NCBI GenBank assembly: GCA_030544235.1
Contig: CM060471.1
Location: forward strand, 1,188,348 to 1,252,347
Direction: 5' to 3'
DNA length: 64,000 nt
DNA from: Lepturacanthus savala
Taxonomy: Eukaryota > Chordata > Actinopteri > Scombriformes > Trichiuridae
Shown here: piece after piece, positions 34,801 to 44,683 of the stretch
How positions within the stretch are numbered: the stretch's first letter is position 1
How the letters are laid out: every line of letters starts with the position of its first letter
Notes under the pieces: generated by a model
What the model saw: only the letters and a program-made list of their open reading frames with translations
What the model was told of the DNA's origin: nothing
Database searches by the model: none
Program-made: the position numbers and the translations under genes

Positions 34801-36144
34801 CAGATTTACTTCACAATTACCTTTTTGTTTACATAAAGCACTTTGAATTGCCTTGCTGTTAAAAGATAAACAAATGGAATTACAAATAAATTATTTCTAA
34901 CAGTATTAATACTATAATATAATACTATAATATAAAACAATGTAGAAGAGAAACTGAAATGGTGAAAAGAAAAAAAAAGATTTAGACAAAACACTAAAGC
35001 ATCAAAAGGAGATAAATTAGTAAAATAAAACACTTATTTTTGGTCAAGTCTGTACATCTCACATGTATATTTGAGGAGCATCGGCCATTAGTAAAGTCAC
35101 CTCATTCAAAACGATTGGCACAGAAGAAAGGTGGTGTTTGATTGGGCCATTTAACCTCACCTACTTTAATGCTGTTGGTCTGGAACCAAGATGCTGCCGG
35201 TTTACTGGTGTGTTCGGGGTCATTGCCTTGTTGAAACTCACATTTTAAGTCCATTTCCTCTTCAGCATAAGACAACATGACCTCTTCAAGTATTTAGATA
35301 TAGACAAACAGTAAACCAACAGCATCTTGGTTCCAGACCAACAACATTAAAGTTCTGGGGTGACCAACCCAATCCCTGGACCTTAATCCCATTAAAAACT
35401 TGTTATCTGACAACAAAAAAGCTGTTTCTGAGTTTCTGAGACAAAACCAAGAAATTCAGAGGAATTCTGAGTCTGAAATTCCCATGCAACACAGATGTGA
35501 AGCACTTTTCTGAAACCATGGTCATAACAACTAAATATTACTGTGGTGATTCACAGGAATGATAAATCCTGAAGATTATTCAGTTTATACAGTAAATATA
35601 TGAGTTTGTAAAGAACAATTCAGACACTGCTATTTCTTTGAACGGCCTAATATTAGTTAATTATTAACAAATTTACACATTTTTCTTCAGGATATAAAAT
35701 GCAGTGTTCCCATTGCACCAAAATAAAAATTATTATAGGGATTTTGGCTTCACTCACAGTTTTAAACACACTGCTATTATATTGAACACAACTGTGAATA
35801 TAAAATTACACAGCCTGATCCTACTTGATCTCATTCCACTCTATGTAGCCGCTGTCGTCCTTGTCGAGCATCATGAAGGCCTTCTTAATGGCCTCCTCTC
35901 TTTGCTCTGACGTCTCAAACTGCTTCATGTACTCCAGAAACCAGTTGAAGTTTCCTGCACAGGATCATAAAGGATAACATAAGCGCTGAAATAATCTTCA
36001 TCATGACTCATGCAATCATCACACCAGCGATTCACACAAACACATAGTGTCACCTTGTGTTTTTATTTCCCGTGGCATGCGGTCGATGTCCTGCTCTGTG
36101 AGTGATGCACCCATGGCCATCTGCGGCTGAAAATCCTCCTCCAT
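31805..36144 (-). CDS. pvalef: Parvalbumin-like EF-hand protein, 4 coding exons
   Basis: Small cytosolic calcium-binding protein of the parvalbumin-like EF-hand (PVALEF) type. Coding exons in transcript order: 36144-36054, 35954-35825, 34511-34396, 31848-31805; all GT-AG and in phase, giving 126 residues. The N-terminal third (MEEDFQPQMAMGASLTEQ to FNWFLEYM) corresponds to the non-binding AB domain of parvalbumins. EF loop 1 is residues 61-72 (D-K-D-D-S-G-Y-I-E-W-N-E) and loop 2 is 102-113 (D-K-D-G-D-G-R-I-N-Y-R-E). Both keep all oxygen ligands and the position-12 glutamate, so both should bind Ca2+. The longer linker (TVPTETPSAPLSDEE) separates it from muscle parvalbumins. The position-12 glutamate of loop 2 is split by the last intron, which holds a dead Tc1 element and a LINE tail. 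Start chosen because no upstream in-frame ATG precedes the splice acceptor. Confidence 0.85.
32030..32400. mobile_element. Fragment of a Tc1/mariner-like DNA transposon (end region)
   Basis: The sequence TTTGAATATCATGAAAATAT to TTCCATTCCACAT and the segment TTGCCTTAATCACTGTCTCA with GGGTCTGGTGCCCCTCATTT are characteristic of the end and antisense transposase start of a fish Tc1/mariner-like family. Truncated at about 32400, just before the next transposon. Family name not assigned. Confidence 0.5.
32423..33590 (+). mobile_element. Dead Tc1-like transposon in the last intron of the EF-hand gene
   Basis: The left end TCTATAATTTTAAAGGTACG and the right end CCTACCATTAAAGTTATAGA are inverted repeats, and inner parts also match (GATATTCTG and GAATATC segments, ATTTTTTATCCCC against GGGGATCAAATATTT). 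Between them, 32626-33441 is a Tc1 transposase relic: TTREELVNDLKAAGTIA and KKTIDNTP (helix-turn-helix), WSDETKIELF (first catalytic Asp), GWVFQHD (second), then a proline- and leucine-rich PDLNP-like segment in a third frame. A stop after the first catalytic block and at least two frameshifts kill the gene. Confidence 0.75.
33745..34035 (-). repeat. LINE (L2/CR1-like) 3' tail, second copy
   Basis: Matches the non-coding tail of 25560-26100: CACAAATCACAGATT, GGCTTTACAGTTTGTACAAC, GGAAGAAACCTCAGGAAG, AAGCATGGCATTAAATA and TGTATGTGGAGGATG occur in the same order. No ORF2 part remains. Confidence 0.75.
34396..34511 (-). CDS. pvalef: EF-hand gene coding exon 3 (EF loop 2)
   Basis: Completes K74 and encodes residues 75-112. 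The first base of codon 113 is the exon's last. Acceptor TTTTTACAG, donor AGAG|GTAAAG. Confidence 0.85.
34512..35824 (-). other. Intron 2 of the EF-hand gene
   Basis: AT-rich intron that includes a Tc1-derived foldback at 35100-35480. Nothing else is recognisable. Confidence 0.7.
35100..35480. mobile_element. Tc1-derived fragment rearranged into a long foldback
   Basis: Antisense Tc1-type sequence (GGTGTGTTCGGGGTCATTG, ACTCACATTTTAAGTCCATT, ATGACCTCTTCAAGTATT) sits next to sense sequence of the same gene type (GACCAACCCAATCCCTGGAC, CTTAATCCCATTA; WPxQSPDLNPI region). 35164-35207 and 35309-35352 are reverse complements over 44 bases with three mismatches, around a loop of about 100 bases. Confidence 0.65.
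35825..35954 (-). CDS. pvalef: EF-hand gene coding exon 2 (EF loop 1)
   Basis: Residues 31-73 plus two bases of K74. Contains the AB-domain end and the first calcium loop. Acceptor CTGTGCAG, donor CAA|GTAGGA. Confidence 0.85.
36054..36144 (-). CDS. pvalef: EF-hand gene coding exon 1
   Basis: Residues 1-30 plus one base of codon 31. The donor is CAAG|GTGACA on the minus strand. A likely acceptor (CACCTAG) lies seven bases upstream of the ATG, so an untranslated exon is expected further upstream, probably at about 37026-37050. Confidence 0.8.
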
Positions 36145-38798
36145 GTTGTCTAGGTGAATCCTGTGCTGGGGATCAAGAGACAAATATTCAGACACTTCAA
36201 GAGGGAAATATTGTGTTTTCTTCTCTTAACTGCCAATTGCCTTTCATGATGTGATTTATATAAGGAAAAGGGGTGATGAGAGAAGGAAGGCAATAAGGAA
36301 AGAAAAGAAAACAGATTGCAGTTCACCAACAACAACCATCCACTAGATGGCATCTGTCACTGTGCTACTGTGTCTTCTTTCTTGGGAGGACATGATTTTT
36401 GATTTACTCAAAATCATGGATGTTTTAGGTGCTAATCTTAATTGTGATCTCAGAGGTCACATCATTTCAGACACAACATTTTGGGGGTATTTCTTAAGGA
36501 CTGGAAGTTAGCATTGGCATAATGGAGTAAATTGGTTAAGAAAACAGCACCATGAAAGCAGGAGAACAGAGGGCAAAAAAAAACAACCATCAATGAAAAT
36601 ATCCAACATGGAGCTTACAGAGTATTGCTGTGTCTCCACTGGCTGTTTCATCATTCCTCTTCTCATCTCACATTTTTCTTCAATTTCACACAATCATTTA
36701 CACTTCAAAAACTCCCCTTTCAAGAGTACTTTTCAAGTACTTTTCTCTTTTTCCACTCACCATTGGTCAGAAGTTTCTAAAAATCCACCAGAGATCAAAC
36801 AACTCTGCTCTAAGTCTACACATATTAAAGAGAAAAGGCCAGACATGGAGTCCACAGATTATTTGGAACTTTGACAACTAAGCACTATAGTAGAAAAAAA
36901 GACAACAAGCCTGAAGTAACTCTGAAAATATAGAAAATCATTAGCAGTTATTGACTGGACCTGTCACCAGGTCCATCCCATCAGCCATCTCCCCCTTTCA
37001 ACATATCCTGTTCTATTCTACTCACCAGATTCAAGGTTCCTGGTAGAGCTGACTTCCCCCTCTCTCCATTTCTTATATACTGGAAGGATGCAGCCACCAG
37101 GGGCCTTGCACCTGTCTTGCTTTCCCCGGCGGAGAAATTCTCCATTAAAGCCTTGACTCCTGCTGCTGCAGCAAGACGTGCGTCTCCAGATGTACTGGGA
37201 CAGACCTGTCATTTGGCCAGCTTATAGGGTTGAAATGGAGGACAGCCACTCTGCTAGGGTTGAAGCTGAGGCCAGCGTTGGCACAGTGCTTCAACATTAT
37301 TCATCGTGCACAAAGCAGCTAGAGATCATGCATGATATTTCTGTAGTGGAGTTGTGCAAGTTACATGCATCATTCATTCATGCCTTGGCAACACAACATT
37401 AACCGCTAACTATTTTGATAAACAATCTCATTTTCTGTCATTTTTTTTTAGAAAAATGCTAAATAAATCTCTGGCTACAGCTTCAAAATATGCATGTTTT
37501 CCAAATTCATTGGTCTTCTATTCAGTTGCTGCCCTACATTATGGTAAATGAACTGCATTTGTTGCTTTTTTGTCTTTTCGACTAGTTAAAGTGCTTTACA
37601 ATACAAGTGTTCATTCACATATATTCATACTTGGCTGATCCTCCAATTGACGAACAAACAAGACGTAGATTTCATAAATAACTAGTGAGGTGCCACAGTA
37701 AAACTAATAGTCATATTGTATGCATTGGAGATGAGGAGACTCAATGCGCAGCAATTTCAGTTCCTGTAATTTCTGTAATATAGGCGCCGGCAGGGAAATG
37801 CACAGGAATTTTGAGGGGCAGTTGCTCTGACCTGATGTAAGGGAAGTCTCCCCCCGCCTTCAAGAAAAGAAAATTACATACATTATGTTGTCCAATTACA
37901 TATTATTGTTAACTATATGGAACTGATTTTGCTCAAAATATAATTTTTACCCACAGGCCCTAGGGTCTCGGGCTGATATCTGGTTCATGGTCAGGTTCCA
38001 CATCACGTGATTTCTGCAGATATTTGAAAAGACCCCATTGGAACAGATAAAGACATTCACCAACCATTGACTACAAAGGTGATATGTACTGAGATGTGAA
38101 GTCAGCCATTGGTTTCCATTCAAGATGGTTGATGTCTAGAGTTGCAGTTTACGTGATTCAGATGTTGGTTCCAGGACCTTCCAAATAAGGAGTGCAGCTT
38201 GTTGCCTTTGGATACACACTCTGGAGACATGCAACTTGGACCACTGAGCGAAACACATGTCAGCTCTTTTAGTTTAATTGTGTTATTAGGGTGGGTATAA
38301 TAATCAGGATTCCAGGGTCCAGAGAGAACAGTAGGTTGATCATTGACCATATGGCACACATCAAAGCTACTATAGGTCTTAAAATCTTATTAAGTAAGCA
38401 GTAACAAAGCAACTTTTAAAATTAGATAGAAATCTAATGACTGAGTCCATAATGACTCATTGAAAAAAAAGTCTTATATTAGAAAAGTTGATGCCGTTTT
38501 TGAATGGGAGTCAGTTGGAGCATCTAGCCAACTTTAGATACATTAGATGGATAGATTGCTAGAATTTATTGTCCATAACAATGAAAATGAAAGAAAATGC
38601 ATCCTCTGCAGTGTGAACAATGATGTACATTCAAGGTACCTCTAGTTTCAGCCTTAGGTTATGATGGTTGCCATTTGGAACCATAAATATGAGCCATGAC
38701 TCATCACAGAATCACCCAATCAGAGCAAATCTCTGAAGCTTGTTTCCAAAATCCAGTAGAGTGGAGGCTGATATAGAAACACATTTTAGGTAAAAATA
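36145..38798. other. Upstream region of the EF-hand gene and intergenic DNA
   Basis: Contains the candidate promoter at 37026-37080. Beyond 37250 the sequence is AT-rich with repeat-like stretches around 38000-38780 (for example GCCATTTGGAACCATAAATA), but no element can be delimited by eye and no gene is supported. Confidence 0.6.
37026..37080 (-). promoter_or_regulatory. pvalef: Candidate TATA promoter and untranslated first exon of the EF-hand gene
   Basis: On the minus strand TATATAAG (37079-37072) is followed about 25-30 bases later by sequence ending in a good donor, AATCTG|GTGAGT (intron from 37025). The transcript would splice to the CACCTAG acceptor just ahead of the start codon. A TATA box with a tiny non-coding first exon is typical of tissue-restricted genes such as parvalbumins. 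Inferred from motifs only. Confidence 0.45.
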
Positions 38799-38800
38799 TA

Positions 38801-40019
38801 TACACTCACCGGCCACTTTACTAGGTACACCTGTCCAACTGCTCGTTAACTTAATTTCTAATCAGCCAATCACATGGCGGCAACTCAGTGCATTTAGGCA
38901 TGTAGATATGGTCAAGACAATCTCCTGCAGTTCAAACCGAGCATCAGTATGGGGAAGAAAGGTGATTTGAGTGACTTTGAACGTGGCATGGTTGTTGGTG
39001 CCAGAAGGGCTGGTCTGAGTATTTCAGAAACTGCTGATCTACTGGGATTTTCACGCACAACCATCTCTAGGGTTTACAGAGAATGGTCCGAAAAAGAAAA
39101 AATATCCAGTGAGCGGCAGTTCTGTGGGCGGAAATGCCTTGTTGATGCCAGAGGTCAGAGGAGAATGGCCAGACTGGTTCGAGGTGATAGAAAGGCAACA
39201 GTGACTCAAATAACCACCCGTTACAACCAAGGTAGGCAGAAGAGCATCTCTGAACACACAGTACGTCAAACTTTGAGACAGATGGGCTACAGCAGCAGAA
39301 GACCACGCCGGGTGCCACTCCTTTCAGCTAAGAACACGAAACTGAGGCTACAATTTGCACAAGTTCATCGAAATTGGACAATAGAAGATTGGAAAAAACG
39401 TTGCCTGATGAGTCTCGATTTCTGCTGCGACATTCGGATGGTAGGATCAGAATTTGGCGTCAACAACATGAAAGCATGGATCCATCCTGCCTTGTATGAA
39501 CGGTTCAGGCTGGTGGTGGTGGTCTAATGGTGTGGGGAATATTTTCTTGGCACTCTTTGGGCCCCTTGGTACCAATTGAGCATCATTGCAACGCCACAGC
39601 CTACCTGAGTATTGTTGCTGACCATGTCCATCCCTTTATGACCACAATGTACCCAACTTCTGATGGCTACTTTCAGCAGGATAAAGCGCCATGTCATAAA
39701 GCTGGAATCATCTCAGACTGGTTTCTTGAACATGACAATGAGTTCACTGTACTCAAATGGCCTCCACAGTCAACAGATCTCAATCCAATAGAGCATCTTT
39801 GGGATGTGGTGGAATGGGAGATTCGTATCATGGATGTGCAGCCGACAAATCTGCGCCAACTGTGTGATGCCATCGTGTCAATATGGACCAAACTCTCTGA
39901 GGAATGCTTCCAGCACCTTGTTGAATCTATGCCACAAAGAATTGAGGCAGTTCTGAAGGCAAAAGGGGGTCCAACCCGTTACTAGCATGGTGTACCTAAT
40001 AAAGTGGCTGGTGAGTGTA
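38801..40019 (+). mobile_element. Tc1/mariner-superfamily transposon, both ends present
   Basis: 1219 bp flanked by TA at 38799-38800 and 40020-40021. Ends are inverted repeats: TACACTCACCGGCCACTTTA with ACTAGGTACACC on the left, GGTGTACCTAATAAAGTGG with CTGGTGAGTGTA on the right. The left end has one C for T change against the right. The interior carries one transposase gene broken by a frameshift. Good end preservation suggests a relatively young, now non-autonomous copy; if a matching transposase were present it might still be moved. Confidence 0.9.
38949..39985 (+). pseudogene. Tc1/mariner-type transposase, frameshifted
   Basis: Two overlapping frames (38949-39527, 192 codons; 39527-39985, 152 codons) together cover a transposase of about 340 residues. 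The first holds two helix-turn-helix regions (SISETADLLGFSRTTISRV; QITTRYNQGRQKSISEHTVR). The catalytic DD[D/E] core starts near 39405, where a small deletion shifts the frame, so the first catalytic aspartate (in GATGAGTCTCG) is out of frame. The second frame contains MVWGIFSW, YFQQDKAPCHKA (second Asp, near 39690) and STDLNPIEHLW (third Asp, near 39780; STD where SPD is usual), and ends GGPTRY at the normal C-terminus. Confidence 0.9.
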
Positions 40020-40026
40020 TATGTAT

Positions 40027-40028
<2 letters not shown>

Positions 40029-40102
<74 letters not shown>
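40029..40102. repeat. AG dinucleotide microsatellite
   Basis: About 37 AG units directly after the right end of the Tc1/mariner element. The adjacency suggests the TA target lay next to, or seeded, the repeat. Confidence 0.95.
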
Positions 40103-40106
<4 letters not shown>

Positions 40107-40109
40107 AAT

Positions 40110-41690
40110 ATATTCAACAATGAAATTTACTTTTGAAAAGCTGGTATTCTTTTGACCAGATGCGTCTTTTGACAATTCTATCTGGTCAATCTTTTTTCTA
40201 TTCTGTGCTTCAAACTGGTCTTTTCTACTTCCATGTACACATGTGAAACTGCATTTAGTTGGCTTTTCTTTCATGCTCTTTTTGCTCTGAGAAAAGATAT
40301 AGTTCTCAGAAACACAGTGGAATTGGTCGAAGGAATGAAGTTGCTGTCTAAAACTTTATATTGATATCTTGACAAATAAAACAGAAAATAACCACATGGT
40401 TACACAGCAATCACAACTGAGTTGACAACAGGATGCTGGAGTTTCTGAACCCTGCCTTTAAGGTAAAGTGCACTGTGTTTGTTTCAGGACACTTATCGAG
40501 CAGCGTTTTGTTGGGACACACCTCACCAAAGCTGTCAAGTAAAATGGCTCTGATGCCATTGATCAATAATTCAGTGTGACTGCTACATTTAAAAAAACAC
40601 CTTTTCCTTTCCTGTCAGTTTATGGCATTAAAGAAAGTGTAATTAATGCCATTAAGATGGCTGAACTGGGTGTTGAAGGACTTGTCCAATGAAGCTCAGA
40701 GCTTAATTGAAATTGACCTGTTCAGCTGAGACATCACATTTAACAGACATATATTAGCGTGGCGGATAAGTGCAACAGAGCTGTGCAGACAGCCTCCTAA
40801 TGATGTATGAAGGCTACAGCTGCTATGTGTAACACTCCTCTGTGCTGTGAGTGAACATGTGTTGAATCATGCTCACATTTTTATTCCTGCTAGATATGGT
40901 GCAGATAGAAGCTGCATGCAGCCAGACTGAGGAGGAGCACTGAGCTCTGTGTGCTCAAAACCTTGTTTCAGCATATAAGATGCTTCCTGTTGTGTATGTA
41001 TTATTTCAAGATGAGATATCATTTCTTAAAAAATCTAAACTACTGCTGTTCTACAAAAAAAAAGAAAACTGTTGGGAATCAGTATATGATCCCTGTAGTA
41101 ATACATTATGTAATAACGGTGCAACATCTAATAATATAAAACATTTTCATCTCATGTAATAATATTGTAATAATTAGCTGCATCATGTAATAAAATTCTT
41201 AAATGCAACATGTAATAAACTTTGTGCATTTTGTAATAATTTGTTACTCATTGCGTCAGTTATTACAACATTTGGTGAAATATGTAATAAACCACCAAAA
41301 TGGATGTTATAATTAGGAAAAATATCACACCATCATAACAACATCAACTTTAAGCATACCAGCATGAATCTTAAAGAATTCATTTTAAAAAATACAGTAG
41401 TATAATGTTTCATTAGTCAAACCTAAATCAAATATAACAAAAAGCATCAGTCTAGAACAGAGAAAGCTCATAGAGACAAAAACAGCATAAATCAGTGTTA
41501 CTAATATGAGCATAGACATGCTGAAAAAACATTGGCCTGTCAAAATAGGTAAACGTATTATTTTTATATATTATGTTTTTGTATGTATATCTGAATCTGC
41601 TGTTGGGGCAGCAGCCTCAGCAGAGAAGCAGAGAAGCTCTAGCCTGGTGTTTCTTTACTGCATCCAACACTGCAGATAATCTTTCAGTTA
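40110..41690. other. Intergenic DNA
   Basis: AT-rich; a stretch at 41095-41290 repeats short TGTAATAA-type words (TGTAATAATATTGTAATAATT, CATGTAATAAA, TATGTAATAAA). No gene is supported. Confidence 0.65.
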
Positions 41691-41699
41691 ACTTTTCCA

Positions 41700-42885
41700 C
41701 ATAGCCATTAACAGAGGGGAACTTTTCATTTACATCAATGTTTAACATCACATAGACGGGTAGAATCATCTCCCTACTAAACAGGACTTGATGGGAGGTA
41801 AAAACCTGTAGTGGAATTCACACTACTATAGGCCATCATCACAAATGGAAGAAGAGTATCCCAGTTCTGTTGATTTTCATCCACATAAAATACTAACATA
41901 GACAAAAGTGTACGGTTGAACCTTTCTATCATGCCGTCCAATTGTGGATGGTATGGTGATGTTCTAGTTTTATGTCCAGTAAGCGACAAAGTTGCTGGAA
42001 TAAATTAGATTCAAAACTTCGGCCTTGATCAGAGTGCAAGCTCCTTGGGGTACCATAGCACGATACCCACTCATTCATTAGTACTCTAGCCAAAGTTTCC
42101 GCCTCCTGGTTGGGTATACGATATGCCTCCATCCATTCTTTTGAAAAAAATAATCCCCCACCACCATGATGTACACATTAGAACACTCCGTTTTAGGCAA
42201 GGGACCCAGGATATCTACTGCTATTCTCTCAAAGGGGTATGATGTGGCAGAGGTCACCATGGGGGCCCTTGGGGTCACACCCGATGCTTATAAAACCCAC
42301 ATTCCACACATTCCTGGCACCACTTCTGCACCTCTTTAAACCACCCCGGCCAGTAGAATCGGTCCCTTACTTTCCCTTGTAATTTTTGAACTCCTAACTG
42401 AGCATCGGTGGTTTTATTGTGTAAATGCTGTAAGACTACTGGTACCAAGGACACAGGTAACACTATTTGGGTTTTGGCAGGTAATTCTGGTTTGGCAGAA
42501 TAACACCTGTATCAACCTCTGTCCCTATACCTGCAACTGGTCCCAAACCAACCCAAATTTCTTCAGACCAGTATTCAGCACCACCCATCGGTTCCCATCC
42601 TGTCCCTTCAGCTTAATCAGTAATTTCAACTCTGGATCGGAGTGCTGGCCCTCAGTCAAACATCATCGCCCAGGGGGTCTGATGTAGAGTCACTTTGCTC
42701 AATGGATAATTCCCCCCCTTTTTCATCAACCGCACATATCTGAGATAATGTACTTCCTGGCAAGTCTCCCTTGTACCCGGGGAGTCTGGACAAAGCATCA
42801 GCATTCGTGTGTGTTTTCCCAGGTCTATGAATGATCTTATATTGGAATGCTGCCAACTGTTCTAACCACTTACTAACAACCAAAA
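41700..42885 (-). pseudogene. Ty3/Gypsy retrotransposon pol fragment (RNase H end and integrase)
   Basis: On the minus strand, in order: the RNase H C-terminus and linker (FQYKIIHRPGKTHTNADALS, near 42850-42780); the integrase zinc-binding region (HLHNKTTDAQLG, FYWPGW, CQECVECG, near 42430-42290); the integrase core (FERIAVDILGPLP with the first Asp near 42220; LHSDQGRSFES with the second Asp near 42035; PYHPQLDGMIERFNRTL with the Glu near 41930). Several frameshifts and stops interrupt it. The upstream pol is missing; the break lies at an A-rich tract (42880-42895). Dead relic. Confidence 0.8.
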
Positions 42886-42920
42886 AAAAAAAAAAAGCTT
42901 TTTTAGAACATATTTATGAG

Positions 42921-44281
42921 CAGTGTTGGGAGTAACGGCGTTGAAAATAACGCTGTTACGTAACTGTTATTTTTTCAGTAACTGGTAATCAAATTAATCA
43001 CTGTTTCCATCGTTACAACGGCGTTACTGTTACAGACAATGAAATGCGCTCCGTTACTATGTCAAGCGTCCCCAAGCTTTCCGCTGATTGTGTAAGGGCG
43101 TGTGTGTGTGTATGTATGCGCTGCTACTACAGGCAGGGTCTACCCAGGGGTGAAAGATGTTCAAAACTCTTGCCGGAAGTCAGTGTGTGTAAAATAATCT
43201 ATATGGCATATCGCAAATTTTTACGGTTTTTAAATCGGTTTTGGGCAATTTTTAGGACAGTTTCGGATGCATGTCACTTATTCAGGCATGCATACATGAA
43301 AAAAACAGATCAATCTGTCAATATCTCTCAAAGATTTATTAAGCAAAATATCAGTTGACAGTGAGTGATACATCATACTCAGACTACTCAGACTCTGCCT
43401 GCCCCTCCACCTGCTTCTCATCATCCTCTGATTCTTCTGTGTCCGTGAATGTCATTTTGCGAACTTTTTTTCTTGTTTCTTCAGTTCCCGGCTGAGCTCT
43501 TTCATATTTTCTATTAAAAATGCTGTATATTTTGCGCTGCATTGTGCCAACATAATTTTACTCGGTGAGAGAAAACACGTGTGGTTTGAACCAATCAGAA
43601 ATAGCGATGCTGATAACGTGACCACATGTCCATCGGCCAACCAGAAACACATTTGTTCAGCTCGGCTCGGCTCACCTTGCATAGCAACCAGACGCGCTCA
43701 GACTTGTCGCTCCGTGCCAAACGGCACAGACAGACACCGAAACAGCGTAGATTACACTGAAACGAGCACACTGGGATTGTTCCAGCACTCGGATAATGTA
43801 ACTAATGTGACTTTAGTACATAGTTTTCTTTATTTAAAATGCGATTTTAACAGGGAGCTTCTTCTCCTTTTTTAATGGAACACCATTCCGGTCGTGAATC
43901 TTTTAACGGAATGTCGTTCCGGCTCGAGATGGCAAGTCTCGAGCGATCGGAAAATAAGATGGCGTTCACAAATTGGTGATACAAGCACTACTTCACCTAT
44001 ATTGAGATGAAAGATAAAAATGTATATGAAGTGCAAATTGTGTGCTGGGGAAAAGCATTTATCCACATCTGTTCTAAGCAACGCCAATTTAAAGAAGCAT
44101 CTCGACAAAATACCTGCTTCCACTGAACTAGTGGAAGTGGAGTCTTTTTTGAAAATAGTTACTTTTACCAGTATCGTTACTTTTACAATAGAGTAATTAA
44201 GTTACTAATGCAGTTACTTTTTTGGAGAAGTAACTAGTAACTATGGCTAATTACTTTTTTAAAGTAATGTGCCCAACACTG
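42921..44281 (+). mobile_element. hAT element, 1361 bp, with exact 8-bp target duplication, inserted in the Gypsy relic
   Basis: Ends are CAGTGTTGGG and its complement CCCAACACTG, with inner GTAACG/GTTAC-rich inverted repeats. The 8-bp duplication TTTATGAG is at 42913-42920 and 44282-44289. On the plus strand around 43955-44160 there is a BED-type zinc-finger remnant (MKCKLCAGEKHLSTS, then NLKKHLD) with an upstream stop, the start of a hAT transposase. The catalytic domain is absent. In its place is a cassette on the opposite strand (43159-43762). Non-autonomous. Confidence 0.85.
43159..43762 (-). other. Mini-gene-like cassette inside the hAT element, copy 1
   Basis: On the minus strand the order is promoter-like sequence (ATTGG box near 43600, an inverted CCAAT, plus CACGTG at 43576), an ATG near 43555, a short Lys/Glu-rich frame (MLAQCSAKYTAFLIENMKEL then SRELKKQEKKF), an acidic Glu/Ser-rich segment in a shifted frame (DTEESEDDEKQ), YDVSLTVN with a stop, and then a canonical AATAAA (43340-43335) about 16 bases later. 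The cassette is repeated at 44413-46388. No known family is recognised. The small protein may be the end of a captured gene or of a longer transposon protein. Confidence 0.5.
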
Positions 44282-44289
44282 TTTATGAG

Positions 44290-44412
44290 ATCCTTTACAA
44301 GGGCTACCAGACACTCTGCATATTTTTGCTCCATTTTCCCCAGTTGCCTGACTAGAAACAGCATTCTCAGGATTACCCATTTTACAAAATAATCCCACCG
44401 CTGCCACCAGTG
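44290..44412 (-). pseudogene. Gypsy 5' leader and start of gag (remnant)
   Basis: On the minus strand a TGGTGGCAGCGGTGGGA stretch (near 44412-44395) looks like a primer-binding site region. An ATG and short frame (MGNPENAVSSQATGENG) follow. It precedes the hAT insertion and then the pol fragment 42885-41700, so a large internal deletion would have removed most of gag and pol. The assignment to the same Gypsy copy is inferred from order and strand. Confidence 0.4.
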
Positions 44413-44683
44413 GTTCAAAACTCTTGCCGGAACTCAGTGCGTGTAAAATAATGCGGTGCGTGCCGCTCGCAATTTTTTTTTTAAGGTTTTTAATCGGTTT
44501 CGGGCAATTTTTAGCACAGTTTCGGATGCATGTCACTTGAAAAGCAAAATATCAGTTGACAGTGAGTGATACATCATACTCAGACTCCTCAGACGCCGCC
44601 TGCCCCGTCACCTGCTTCTCATCATCAAACTTTTTTTCTTGTTTCTTCAGTTCCTGGCTGAGCTCTTTCACATTTTCTATTAA

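Noticed and set aside
40029..40102. CRISPR-like or regulatory repeat array
   Set aside because: It is a plain dinucleotide microsatellite. No direct repeats with unique spacers occur anywhere in the window.
39878..40274. Two minus-strand frames rich in Ser-Leu repeats
   Set aside because: These are translations of the AG microsatellite.
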